Counted from the stretch's first letter, positions 37,259 through 45,953 are shown. The stretch is 64,000 bases of DNA from Marinobacter zhanjiangensis (GCF_014651935.1 NZ_BMXV01000003.1:434001-498000), one strand, 5' to 3'. Notes: generated from the sequence alone by a model not told the origin. Translations and numbers: made by a program.

Positions 37259-39574
37259 TCAGGCCTGCAGAGCCTCGCGCACGGCTTCCGGAGTAATGGG
37301 GATTTCCCGCAAGCGGATGCCAACGGCCGCGAAGATCGCGTTTGCGATGGCGGGGCCAGTGACGGTGGTCGCTGGTTCGCCCAGGCCCACGGCGGCTTCG
37401 GTGCTGTCGACAAATTCGATCTCCAGCTCCGGTACATCACCGATTCGCATGGGCGTATAGGTGTTGAGGTTACGGTCAACCGGTTCGCCATTCTCGAATC
37501 GGGTGCCTTCATGGAGTGCCATGCTGGCGCCCCACAGTGCTGCCCCTTCCACCTGGGCGCGAGCGCCATCGGGATGCACCACCGTGCCGGCATCGGTGAC
37601 CAGGGTGAGCTTCTCCAGCTTCACCCGTCCGGTCTCGCGGTTCACGTTCACTTTGGCCACGCAGGCGGTCCAGGTGGGCATGTTGCGCTCCTGCCCGTAG
37701 GTGGTGGCCACGCCAAGGCCGGTGCCTTCCGGCATGTCCTGGCCCCACTCCGAGATTTCCCTCACCCGCCGCAGCACATTGGCCTGGCGTGAGGCGCCGC
37801 CCACTGAGTTGGGGGCTTCGCCGGCGTTCTTGCCTTCCGCCTTCAGCAGGGCCAGCCGGAAATCGATGGGGTCCTGACCGGCCTCGCGGGCGGCCTCATC
37901 CATAAAGGACTCAATAGCAAAGTTGATCCAGCCAGAGCCGACGGAACGCAGCCAGCCGGGTCGGAAAGTAGCATTGGCCAGGTCATTGGAGATGGGACGT
38001 ACCCGGTGGGGCCCGACGGAATACCAGTGGGCCGCCCCCTGAGCGGAGAACGGGTCGAAAGGCTCGTCATTGGCGCCCTTGGGCATGAAGAAGGGGGCCA
38101 TCACCTGCGTGGGCCAGCCAGCGGCCGCATGGTGTTCCATGCCGACCGGGTTGCCGTTATCGTCGAACGCCATCCGCATGCGCTGATAGGAGGGCGACCG
38201 GGGTGAGTCAAAGCGGATGTCGTCGTCGCGGGTAAACACCAGTTTCACCGGCTTGCCCAGTTGCTGTGACGCCAGTGCCGCAGGTACAGCGTAGTCGCCA
38301 TTTAGCCGACGACCAAAACCGCCGCCCAGCATGTAGGTGCGCATCACGACCTTGTCTTCCTTCACACCCAATGCCTTGGCCAGTACCGGCAGGATCAGTG
38401 ACTGCCACTGATTGCCGGTGTGGATTTCCCAGGTGCCGTCCTTCTCGTAGGCCAGCGCATTCACCGGTTCCATCTGGAAGTGCAGAACCGTGTGGGTGAT
38501 GTAGTCCTGCTCGAAGACATCAGAGGCATTGTTGAAGGCCTCGTCAACGCCTTCATCGGAGAACATGAGCGAGCCCTTGTCCGGGTTCTCGATCAGTTCC
38601 ACCGCGTGGTCCAGGATGTCCTGTTCGCTGACATCGGCGGTATCGCCGGCGGTCCAGTCCACTTTCACCTTCGCCGCCGCCTTGTTGGCAGCGTGGAAGG
38701 AGTCGGCAATCACCACGGCCCAGCCCGGCGCGGTATCGGTCGGGTCGTCCAGCACAATCGTCTGCTGGTAACCCTTGACGGATTTCGCCTCACTGTCGTC
38801 CACACTGTTCACGGTCGAGCCGTAGCGGGTGGGCGGAATCAGAGGGCGCCCGTACACCATGCCTTCTACTTTGGCGTCCAGCCCATACTGGCTGGTGCCG
38901 TCGGTCTTGTCCGGAATGTCCAGTGCCCGGGACTCACGCCCGATCAGTCGCCGCTGAGATGCCGGTTTGATGGGCATCTGTTTGAGCTCTTCCTCGCTGT
39001 AGGTGCGACTGAGATCGCCCTGGCTGACGATATCGCCATAGCTGATGGACTGGTCACCGGCGATCACCTGGCTGTTGCGGGCCTGGCACTGGTCCGGGCT
39101 GACACCCAGCAGGCGGGCGCCTTCCTCGATCAATGCCTGACGGCCCGCCGCGCCGGCCCGGCTCAGGGGTGTGAAGTTCTGCCATATGGACCAGCTGCCG
39201 CCGGTGACCATCAGGCCCCACTTGGGGTCGCTGTCCACATGGTGTAATTCCACCATGGACCAGTCGGCCTCCAGTTCGTCGGCCACGATGCGGGCGAGGG
39301 CAGTGCCTACGTGCTGCCCCATTTCTGCCTCGGCAATATTCACCACAATGCGGCCGTCCGGGAAGATGTGATACCAGATGGTGGGATCGAACGTCTCTGC
39401 CTCGACTACCTCTTCCGGCTGGGCAAAACTCAGCCCGGAGCGGAAGAACGCCAGGGTAAAGCCGGCACCGGCAGCGCCGATCAGGAAGCCTCGACGACTG
39501 ACAGGCAGGGTGTTTTCGGACGCCGGTGTTTCCGTGCCCTCGGGACGATTGAGATAGCGTTCGAATTTATTCAT
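37259..39574 (-). CDS. Periplasmic molybdenum hydroxylase, molybdopterin-binding subunit (IorB/aldehyde oxidase-like)
   Basis: 771-residue large subunit of the xanthine oxidase family. A Tat signal is visible (SRRGFLIGAAGAG, residues 26-38), so the folded, cofactor-loaded enzyme would go to the periplasm. Substrate and cofactor motifs include FRPGWLRSVGSGWINFAIESFMDE and, near the end, the active-site Glu region AAVGLGEPATTVTGPAIANAIF. AGGAGGGG precedes the ATG at 39574; an in-frame ATG at 39601 is rejected. It overlaps the 2Fe-2S subunit gene. The substrate may be an aldehyde or N-heterocycle (isoquinoline, nicotinate). Confidence 0.9.
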   Translation of the reverse strand: MNKFERYLNRPEGTETPASENTLPVSRRGFLIGAAGAGFTLAFFRSGLSFAQPEEVVEAETFDPTIWYHIFPDGRIVVNIAEAEMGQHVGTALARIVADELEADWSMVELHHVDSDPKWGLMVTGGSWSIWQNFTPLSRAGAAGRQALIEEGARLLGVSPDQCQARNSQVIAGDQSISYGDIVSQGDLSRTYSEEELKQMPIKPASQRRLIGRESRALDIPDKTDGTSQYGLDAKVEGMVYGRPLIPPTRYGSTVNSVDDSEAKSVKGYQQTIVLDDPTDTAPGWAVVIADSFHAANKAAAKVKVDWTAGDTADVSEQDILDHAVELIENPDKGSLMFSDEGVDEAFNNASDVFEQDYITHTVLHFQMEPVNALAYEKDGTWEIHTGNQWQSLILPVLAKALGVKEDKVVMRTYMLGGGFGRRLNGDYAVPAALASQQLGKPVKLVFTRDDDIRFDSPRSPSYQRMRMAFDDNGNPVGMEHHAAAGWPTQVMAPFFMPKGANDEPFDPFSAQGAAHWYSVGPHRVRPISNDLANATFRPGWLRSVGSGWINFAIESFMDEAAREAGQDPIDFRLALLKAEGKNAGEAPNSVGGASRQANVLRRVREISEWGQDMPEGTGLGVATTYGQERNMPTWTACVAKVNVNRETGRVKLEKLTLVTDAGTVVHPDGARAQVEGAALWGASMALHEGTRFENGEPVDRNLNTYTPMRIGDVPELEIEFVDSTEAAVGLGEPATTVTGPAIANAIFAAVGIRLREIPITPEAVREALQA

Positions 39575-40073
39575 TGGTGGCCCCTCCTGCGACAGACGCA
39601 TTGTCCGCGCCGGCTCCGTTCATTTCCCGGGCGGCCAGTTTGATGGCTTCGCGGATACGTACATAAGCCATGCAACGGCAAAGGTTGCCTGCCATCACCG
39701 AATTGATCTGTTCATCGGTGGGGTCGGGGAAGTCCTTGAGCATGGCGGCGGCCTGCATGATCTGTCCGCTCTGGCAATAGCCGCACTGGGGGGTCTGGGT
39801 CTGCACCCAGGCTTTCTGCAGAGGATGTTCGCCGTCAGGGTCCAGCCCTTCGATGGTGGTCACGGTGGCGTTGGCCACGGACTCCACCGGGGTGATACAG
39901 GACCGGGTTGCGCGGCCGTTGACCAGCACTGTGCAGGCTCCGCACATGCCGATGCCGCAGCCGTACTTGGTGCCTGTCTGATCAAGGTCGTCCCGCAGGG
40001 CCCAAAGCAGGGGGGTATCACCGTCAATGTCGACAGTGATGGCCTGGCCGTTGAGTTGGAATTCTGTTGCCAT
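39567..40073 (-). CDS. (2Fe-2S)-binding subunit of the molybdenum hydroxylase
   Basis: 168 residues carrying two [2Fe-2S] clusters. The N-terminal plant-ferredoxin type motif is GCGIGMCGACTVLVNG with a later Cys in RSCITP. The C-terminal helical type is TPQCGYCQSGQIMQ...GNLCRCMAYVRI. It passes electrons from the molybdenum site to the cytochrome c encoded just upstream. The ATG at 40073 gives MATEFQLNGQ; the open frame adds 11 residues. It has no signal of its own and is presumably co-exported with the Tat-bearing large subunit. Confidence 0.94.
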   Translation of the reverse strand: MATEFQLNGQAITVDIDGDTPLLWALRDDLDQTGTKYGCGIGMCGACTVLVNGRATRSCITPVESVANATVTTIEGLDPDGEHPLQKAWVQTQTPQCGYCQSGQIMQAAAMLKDFPDPTDEQINSVMAGNLCRCMAYVRIREAIKLAAREMNGAGADNASVAGGATNE

Positions 40074-40108
40074 GGTGTTCGCTCCGTTCTGGTCTCTCTC
40101 GGCCACGG

Positions 40109-41398
40109 TTATTGTTCCCGGTGGTCCCGGATGGTCTGTTCCAGGTTATCCCAGGCTGGCTGGTCGGTATGGGTCTCGCGCAGGAAGCCCAGCAGGCTGG
40201 CGATTTCCTGGTCGCTCAGAGCACTGGCAAATCCGGGCATCATGACCTGCGGTATGCCGTCTTCCTGGGAGACACCGTGCAGGGTGGCGCGAATCAGGTT
40301 AACCGGGTCCGGTGCGGTGACGGCGCTGTTCAGGCTCATGTCCGGGCGCATGGCGTTGGGGCTGGCGGGATCGTTGTAGTGGCATGATGCGCAGGCGTAG
40401 GCATAGATGCGTTCGCCCTGGCTCATGTTGGGGTCGGGACCCAGTTGTGCCTGTGCGCTCTTGATAGCCGCGGTAGCCTGACTGCCCGCCTGCTCACCGT
40501 CCGCGGCACCGGCCAGGTCGCTCAGCCAGACTGCCAGACCCCGTACATCCTCGTCCGGCGCCTTGCCCAGTCCGGCATGTACAACATCCGCCATGGAGCC
40601 GATGGCGACACCATGGAACGGAGACGCGCCCTCACGCAGATAGGCATGGGCGTCGTCGGTGGTCCAGTCCACGGGGGACAGGTTACTCTCGTTCAGCGCC
40701 GGCGCGTACCAGCCGTTGACGACAGTGCCTTCCCAGGCCTGGCCCTTGTCTTCCGCGCCGAACTGGTTTCGGGGCGAATGGCAGGCACTGCAGTGGCCCA
40801 GGCCTTCGGCCAGGTAGGCACCGCGGTTCCATTCATCGCTCATGCTGTCCTCGGCCTGGTAACGGCCCTCATCAAAGAACAGCAGCTTCCAGCCGGCCTG
40901 CAGCATGCGGATATTGAACGGGAACTCCAGGGTGTTCTCCGGTGCCTCGGTGCGGATCGGCTCCCGGGTCATGACGTAGGCGTACAGGTCCGCCACATCC
41001 TCGTCTGTCATTTTGGTGAAATGGGTATACGGGAAGGCGGGGAACAGGTGGGACCCTGAACGGTCCACCCCTTCACGCATGGCCCGTGCAAAGGCCTCCT
41101 GAGACCACTGGCCAATGCCCGTTTCGGGATCCGGCGTGATGTTGGTGGTGTAGATGGTGCCGAACGGGGTCGGCATGGCCAGGCCCCCGGCGTAGGGCTG
41201 CTCGGGGTCGGTGGTGTGGCAGGTCTGGCAGTTGCCGAGGCCGGAAATGACTTCGCCACGGTCGATCTGCTGCTGGCTGAACTGGTCGCTGGCAGGCGGA
41301 TCAACGGGGTCAACCGACGACTCCCACGCAATGACCAGGAACACGGCCAGAACCAGTACGGCCAGGCCGACAATTCCCATCAGTATTTTTTTTATCAC
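40109..41398 (-). CDS. Membrane-anchored triheme cytochrome c
   Basis: 429 residues. An N-terminal uncleaved helix (about 4-25) is followed by three haem c sites: CQTCH (57-61), CSACH and CASCH, each in its own cytochrome domain. This matches the cytochrome subunit of periplasmic aldehyde/alcohol dehydrogenases and the cytochrome part fused to NicB in nicotinate dehydrogenase. It would pass electrons to the respiratory chain. The start is GTG, with AAGGAG six bases upstream. It is the first gene of the three-subunit operon, 35 bp before the 2Fe-2S subunit. Confidence 0.93.
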   Translation of the reverse strand: MIKKILMGIVGLAVLVLAVFLVIAWESSVDPVDPPASDQFSQQQIDRGEVISGLGNCQTCHTTDPEQPYAGGLAMPTPFGTIYTTNITPDPETGIGQWSQEAFARAMREGVDRSGSHLFPAFPYTHFTKMTDEDVADLYAYVMTREPIRTEAPENTLEFPFNIRMLQAGWKLLFFDEGRYQAEDSMSDEWNRGAYLAEGLGHCSACHSPRNQFGAEDKGQAWEGTVVNGWYAPALNESNLSPVDWTTDDAHAYLREGASPFHGVAIGSMADVVHAGLGKAPDEDVRGLAVWLSDLAGAADGEQAGSQATAAIKSAQAQLGPDPNMSQGERIYAYACASCHYNDPASPNAMRPDMSLNSAVTAPDPVNLIRATLHGVSQEDGIPQVMMPGFASALSDQEIASLLGFLRETHTDQPAWDNLEQTIRDHREQ

Positions 41399-41624
41399 CG
41401 TTCTTCTCCTTGTTCGTCCCGTGACCGTCCGAGGTGTGTGCCGGGTAGATGGATGGTTTCGGGTAGCTGGTAAGACACTGTAGTCTTGTTTTACAGGTTT
41501 TGTTTCGGTTGCATGCTTACAGTTTCATACCAATACATCAACACGACTAATCAGTTTAGGCGACGAATCACCGGAATACCCAATGTGATCCGTTCATTGT
41601 GTGGGCCACTTCCAATGGCTGCCC

Positions 41625-42446
41625 TCAATGGTAGTCGAGCGGGTTGATACGATAGAAACCGCAAAGAGTTTCATAGACTTGGGGCTGCTTTTCAAAAAGG
41701 TGGCCGGGTTGCTGGAAGAACGTCTCGGTGAGTACCGCAAAGAACTCCGCGGGCTCGGTGGCGCCATACGGGTCCAGCCAGCTGGTCTGGCGGTGGCGCA
41801 GGGCGTGTTGCAGGTGCCTGTAGGCTTCGCTCATGGTGCGCTGCCAGTGTTCGGCCTGGGCCCCGGATAGTGGCGGTGCGCCATCGGCGCTTCCGTCCAG
41901 ATAGTCGAGCTGATGGGCGAATTCGTGGAGAATCACGTTGTGGTGGCTGCCCGGGGACAGTGCCCCTCGCTCGCAGTCATGCCAGGACAAGACCACCTGC
42001 CCGATCGTTGACGCCTCACCCGCCCGTACCTGGTGGGTCATGTCCACCACCATGCCCTGTTGCCTGGATTCCATGACCTGGTAGGCCGACGGATAGACCA
42101 GAATGCTGCGGATCTCGTCAAAGTCGCTGTACGGGCGAGCAAGAATCAGCAGGCAGGCGTGGCCGGCAATGGTCAGCCGCACGGTGTCGTCGATTTCAAA
42201 GCCGTCGCAGCCGTAGAATTCCTTCTCCGACAGGAACAGCTGAACCCGCTGCTCCAGGTCCGTTCTGAGATGCTTCGGCAACCGTGTATACAGGGGCACC
42301 CTTGTTTCCAACAGCTTGCGCCAGGCCGCCGGAAAAGGCTGCTCCAGCTCCCTGCGCCGGCGCCAGTTACGGTAGAAAAACAGGAAGAACACGGCCAGGG
42401 ACAGGGCGGCGACGGCGAATATGGCGAATACAAGGCCTGGTGACAT
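41625..42446 (-). CDS. mtfA: MtfA-like zinc peptidase (M90) with N-terminal membrane helix
   Basis: 273 residues. The peptidase core has the zinc motif HEFAHQLDYLDGSADG and preceding family features (FYGCDGFEIDDTVRLTIAGHACLL). In E. coli MtfA is soluble and binds the Mlc repressor, affecting glucose PTS expression. Here residues 4-24 form a clear transmembrane helix followed by YRNWRRRRE, so the protein would be tethered to the inner membrane with the domain inside. No Mlc or PTS genes are near. It is divergent from the DJ-1-like gene. Confidence 0.88.
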   Translation of the reverse strand: MSPGLVFAIFAVAALSLAVFFLFFYRNWRRRRELEQPFPAAWRKLLETRVPLYTRLPKHLRTDLEQRVQLFLSEKEFYGCDGFEIDDTVRLTIAGHACLLILARPYSDFDEIRSILVYPSAYQVMESRQQGMVVDMTHQVRAGEASTIGQVVLSWHDCERGALSPGSHHNVILHEFAHQLDYLDGSADGAPPLSGAQAEHWQRTMSEAYRHLQHALRHRQTSWLDPYGATEPAEFFAVLTETFFQQPGHLFEKQPQVYETLCGFYRINPLDYH

Positions 42447-42495
42447 GGCGTAATGGCGTCCCTGGAGGTTGGCTGGGCGGATTCACTGTTATAGT

Positions 42496-42512
42496 AGGGA
42501 TATCCTATCCCT
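42496..42512. promoter_or_regulatory. 17-bp dyad between mtfA-like and DJ-1-like genes
   Basis: Perfect inverted repeat AGGGATA-TCC-TATCCCT in the 95-bp divergent intergenic region. The position and symmetry suggest an operator for a dimeric regulator, but no regulator is identified. Confidence 0.45.
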
Positions 42513-42541
42513 TTATGGTCCTGATATGCCAAGGAGGTACC

Positions 42542-43096
42542 ATGAACAAGACCGCTCTCGTTCCCGTCGCCGATGGCAGTGAAGACATCGAATCCATTGC
42601 CATAATCGATGTACTGCGTCGAGCCAACGTGGAAGTCACCGTCGCCAGCGTGCATGAACACCAGACCGTAACCCTGTCCCGGCGGACCCGCATTACTGCC
42701 GATGCCCTGCTGCAGGACTGCGTGGATCACGACTATGACCTGATCGCCCTGCCGGGTGGTATGCCCGGTGCCCAAAAACTGTCGGAGTGCGCTCTGCTGA
42801 TAGACCGCTTGCGCAAGCAGCGGGAGGCAGGTTTCTGGTATGCCGCCATCTGTGCCTCACCAGCGGTGGCGCTGGCCCCGCACGGGTTGCTGGACGGCCT
42901 GGCGGCCACCGGTCATCAGGGTTTTCGTGAAGATCTGCCGGACCAGTCACGGGTAACCGAGCGGGTGGTGGTGGATCAGAACTGCATCACCAGCCAGGGG
43001 CCGGGGTCGGCCATCGAATTTGCGCTGGAGCTGGTCGCGAGGGTTTGCGGCGAGGATGTGCGCGACCAGGTGGCCGCACCGATGATGCTGCCCTGA
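42542..43096 (+). CDS. yajL: DJ-1/PfpI family protein (YajL-like)
   Basis: 184-residue protein of the DJ-1 superfamily. Homologues act on oxidised or glycated proteins or as redox-responsive chaperones. The family elements are MNKTALVPVADGSEDIES with the conserved Glu, the nucleophile-elbow Cys104 in AAICASPAVAL, and a C-terminal NCITSQGPGSAIEFALELV. AAGGAGGT lies 7 bases before the ATG at 42542; the frame is open further upstream from 42284 but overlaps the mtfA-like gene. Confidence 0.92.
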   Translation: MNKTALVPVADGSEDIESIAIIDVLRRANVEVTVASVHEHQTVTLSRRTRITADALLQDCVDHDYDLIALPGGMPGAQKLSECALLIDRLRKQREAGFWYAAICASPAVALAPHGLLDGLAATGHQGFREDLPDQSRVTERVVVDQNCITSQGPGSAIEFALELVARVCGEDVRDQVAAPMMLP

Positions 43097-43156
43097 TAGC
43101 CGGTTAACCGGGTATTATCGGAGCAAATCCAGAATAACAACTGTCCGGAGAATACA

Positions 43157-43912
43157 ATGCGATTCCTGTATGGCGTTATAACAACGCTGATTGTTCTTGG
43201 CCTTGGCGGCGCGCTGTTTGTCTATAGCGGGGTCTATAACGTTGCGGCCACCGAGGAGCATACCGATATTGGCAACTGGGCGTTGCATACGGCCATGCAC
43301 CGATCCGTCAAGGGGCGGGCCGGAGATATCGAGGTGCCTGAGAACCTGGTCAGCGAGGAGCGTGTGCGCCAGGGCGCCAGGGCCTATGATCAGCTCTGTG
43401 CTGCCTGCCATCTGAAGCCGGGGCAGTCTGATTCGCTTATCCGGCAGGGTCTGAACCCGACACCTCCGGCCCTCGACAGAGAAGGGCATTGGACCGCCGG
43501 GGAGCAGTTCTGGATCATTAAGCACGGCATAAGGATGACCGGCATGCCCGCCTGGGGTGATACTCACGAGGATGAAGACCTCTGGGAGCTGACGGCTTTC
43601 CTGCAGCGTTATCCCTCGCTGTCTGAAGAGCAGTATGTCGCTCTTGTTCAGCCGGATTCCTCTGGCGCTGGCCAGGCCGATGATGGTCACGATCATGAGC
43701 ATACAGATATGAGCGCAATGACGGGCACCGGGTCCGACCACCATGACGAGGCTGCAGATCACCCTTCAGAAGACGACGGTCACCACGACCAGGGTGACGG
43801 CCAGGCCAGCATGGACCACGATCAGGGTCAGACCGTAGAGCAAGAGACCACCACTGGCGCTGATGCCCGGCAGGAAGAGGACGATCACTACTCTGACGGG
43901 CACACCCATTGA
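43157..43912 (+). CDS. Membrane-anchored monoheme cytochrome c with His/Asp-rich tail
   Basis: 251 residues. There is an N-terminal helix (about 5-24) and one haem c site CAACH at 81-85, with Met ligand candidates in MTGMPAWG. After about residue 165 comes an 85-residue tail dominated by His, Asp, Glu and Gly (DDGHDHEHTDMS, DDGHHDQGD, ending HYSDGHTH). The cytochrome part resembles class I cytochromes found beside molybdenum enzymes and cupredoxins. The tail looks like a metal-binding or buffering segment (copper, nickel or zinc). It seems to be a single gene. Confidence 0.85.
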   Translation: MRFLYGVITTLIVLGLGGALFVYSGVYNVAATEEHTDIGNWALHTAMHRSVKGRAGDIEVPENLVSEERVRQGARAYDQLCAACHLKPGQSDSLIRQGLNPTPPALDREGHWTAGEQFWIIKHGIRMTGMPAWGDTHEDEDLWELTAFLQRYPSLSEEQYVALVQPDSSGAGQADDGHDHEHTDMSAMTGTGSDHHDEAADHPSEDDGHHDQGDGQASMDHDQGQTVEQETTTGADARQEEDDHYSDGHTH

Positions 43913-43936
43913 TGGATATCTTCAGCCAGTCCCACG

Positions 43937-44077
43937 ATGCCCTGGAATGAAGCAAGGTCAGCCCCTGGCTTTGTGATCAGCGTTGTGCAGGATTCCACCG
44001 AAACGGTGCTGAATTCATCTACCGATGTACTGCTCACCGCCGCAGCCTGTCGCGCGGCCAAGCGTAAAGAGGGGTAG
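43937..44077 (+). CDS. Possible small ORF, 46 residues
   Basis: Open frame of 46 codons ([20 protein letters not shown]... ending RAAKRKEG) that stops seven bases before the shikimate kinase ATG. Codon usage looks like that of neighbouring genes. No ribosome site and no recognised family. It could be a short leader peptide, a gene remnant, or chance. Confidence 0.25.
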   Translation: MPWNEARSAPGFVISVVQDSTETVLNSSTDVLLTAAACRAAKRKEG

Positions 44078-44084
44078 CAGGGCG

Positions 44085-44588
44085 ATGGCACGGAACCTGG
44101 TTTTTATCGGCATGCCGGGCAGTGGCAAGAGTACCGTGGGAGTGCTGATTGCCAAGCGACTGGGCCTTGGCTTCGTGGATACCGACCTGCTCATCCAGCA
44201 GGAAGAAGGGCGCACGCTGCAGGAAATCGTGGATCAGGACGGCTACCAGGCCCTGCGCAGGATTGAGGAGCGAGTGTTGCTGAATCTGAACGTCGAGAAC
44301 CACGTAATCAGCACGGGCGGTAGTGCCGTTTACAGCGATGCCGCCATGGCCCACCTCAAGACCGGCGGCACGGTGGTTTTTCTGGATATCCCGCTGGATG
44401 TGGTCGTGGAACGTATCGGAGACCACAGCCTGCGGGGGATTTCACGCCGGCCGGACCAGTCCCTTTCCGAGCTGTTCGAAGAACGCTTTGCGCTTTATAC
44501 CCGCTACGCAGATGTCACGGTGACGGGGGCGGGGCTCACTCACGACGAGGAGTGTGAGGCAGTGCTGGCTGCACTGGAGTCAGACTAG
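44085..44588 (+). CDS. aroK: Shikimate kinase
   Basis: Phosphorylates shikimate with ATP in aromatic amino acid synthesis. 167 residues: P-loop MPGSGKSTVG, the shikimate-binding DTDLLI and ISRRPDQ, and STGGSAVY. It is somewhat diverged (GGSAV instead of GGGAV) and is not beside aroB, the usual place for aroK in gammaproteobacteria, so it may be a second, paralogous kinase. The ATG at 44085 gives the standard N-terminus. An aldehyde dehydrogenase remnant abuts its stop. Confidence 0.86.
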   Translation: MARNLVFIGMPGSGKSTVGVLIAKRLGLGFVDTDLLIQQEEGRTLQEIVDQDGYQALRRIEERVLLNLNVENHVISTGGSAVYSDAAMAHLKTGGTVVFLDIPLDVVVERIGDHSLRGISRRPDQSLSELFEERFALYTRYADVTVTGAGLTHDEECEAVLAALESD

Positions 44589-44699
44589 CCGAATCTCCCC
44601 TTCGGTGGTGTGAAGGACAGTGGCTATGGCCGTGAACACGGCGGCTTCGGCATGCGGGAATTCGTCAACATCAAGTCCGTGATGGTCAACCAGTCCTGA
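44589..44699 (+). pseudogene. C-terminal remnant of an aldehyde dehydrogenase
   Basis: Directly after the shikimate kinase stop, the frame reads about 36 codons with the classic ALDH C-terminus: [20 protein letters not shown], then [10 protein letters not shown] and a stop. The catalytic Cys/Glu region and the NAD-binding domain are absent, and the stop codon of aroK lies in the same frame just upstream. It is a decayed gene whose body was deleted or replaced. A strong hairpin at 44713-44759 follows, probably the old terminator. Confidence 0.8.
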
Positions 44700-44712
44700 A
44701 GCGACTGCGCAT

Positions 44713-44759
44713 GCCCCTCAAAGGTGTATCCGGGTGGCCGGCTACTCCTTTGCAGGGGC
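44713..44759 (+). terminator. Hairpin after the ALDH remnant
   Basis: Arms GCCCCTCAAAGG and CCTTTGCAGGGGC pair with a single bulge around a 22-base loop that contains its own CCGG/CCGG stem. No T-run follows. It lies between the plus-strand remnant and the minus-strand aldo/keto reductase stop. Confidence 0.5.
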
Positions 44760-44778
44760 GGGTCTGAGTCGACGCCTC

Positions 44779-45771
44779 TCAGTCCTCGCGGCTGGGCGGT
44801 GCCATGAATTCCGGTCCGACCGGGTCCTTGACGTGTTCGGCCAGGATGTCGTTGATGGCCTTCATGTCATCTGCTGACAAGGACCAGCCCTCGATCTCGG
44901 AGACGGGGTCCAGCTGGTCCGGTCGACGGGCGCCCCAAAGGGCCGTGGTCACGTCTTCCTGATCGATCAGCCAGCGCAGCGCCAGGGCGAGTACGCTTTT
45001 GCCGAACTTGTCTTTGGCATATTGGTCGAGCGCATCCACCGCGTTGAGATACTGATCGAAGCGCTCCCCCTGGAACTTGGGGTCATTGTTGCGCAGGTCG
45101 TCCCCTTCAAACTGTCTGTCCCGGCTCATCTTGCCGGACAGCAGGCCCCGGCACAGACCGCCGTACGTGATGGTGGCCAGCCCCTTGTCCCGGCAGTAAG
45201 GCAGGATCCTGTCCTCAATGTCGCGTTCGAACAGGTTGTAAGGTGGTTGCAGGCTGTGAAGCGGCGCGAATTTGCGGAATTCGTCCATCTGTTCCGGTGA
45301 GAAGTTGCTGACACCGATTGCGCGGATCTTGCCGTCCCTGAACAGCTTTTCCATGGCTTTGGCGGTTTCTTCCATGGGCGCTGCGGGGTCAGGCCAGTGG
45401 ACCTGATAGATATCGATGGTGTCTGTCTGAAGGCGCCGCAGTGAGTCTTCAACCTCCTTCTGGATACGGCTGGCTCGTGCATCCCGCTGAACGTTTTCAT
45501 TCTCGTCCCAGTTAAGAGCAACCTTGGTGGCGAGCGCTACCTTGTCACGACGTCCACCGGCCAGGGCCTTGCCGACAATCTCCTCGGACCGTCCAAAGCC
45601 GTAGACCGGAGCGGTGTCCACGAGTCCGATGCCCTTGTCGATAGCGGCGTGGATCGTATCGATGGACTGGGCTTCGTCGGTACCGCCCCACATCCATCCA
45701 CCAATGGCCCAGGTACCAAGGCCGACCGGGGTTACTTCAATATCGGTATTGCCAAAGGTGCGGGTTTTCAT
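44779..45771 (-). CDS. Aldo/keto reductase
   Basis: 330-residue NADP-dependent oxidoreductase of the AKR (beta/alpha)8 fold. Catalytic residues lie in DTAPVYGFGRSEE (Asp, Tyr), KVALNW (Lys) and VHWPDP (His). The C-terminal cofactor-binding segment LWGARRPDQLDPV is also present. The pattern resembles the YajO/YdhF-like or general-stress AKR group; the substrate is unknown. A single gene with no linked operon. Confidence 0.93.
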   Translation of the reverse strand: MKTRTFGNTDIEVTPVGLGTWAIGGWMWGGTDEAQSIDTIHAAIDKGIGLVDTAPVYGFGRSEEIVGKALAGGRRDKVALATKVALNWDENENVQRDARASRIQKEVEDSLRRLQTDTIDIYQVHWPDPAAPMEETAKAMEKLFRDGKIRAIGVSNFSPEQMDEFRKFAPLHSLQPPYNLFERDIEDRILPYCRDKGLATITYGGLCRGLLSGKMSRDRQFEGDDLRNNDPKFQGERFDQYLNAVDALDQYAKDKFGKSVLALALRWLIDQEDVTTALWGARRPDQLDPVSEIEGWSLSADDMKAINDILAEHVKDPVGPEFMAPPSRED

Positions 45772-45953
45772 GGTGCCTCCATTGTCCGGGAAAGTTCAGA
45801 AAGCTGTGTTTGTTAACTCTGTTCTTATTAAATGTGGACTTACCGGAGCGACAATTCAACTGCGGATCGCGACGGTGAAGTGATATGCCGTTTTAGCGCA
45901 ACGCCCTGCCTGGCACCTGAGAAACGTCTGACGACACGGGAGCTTCCGTCTGC

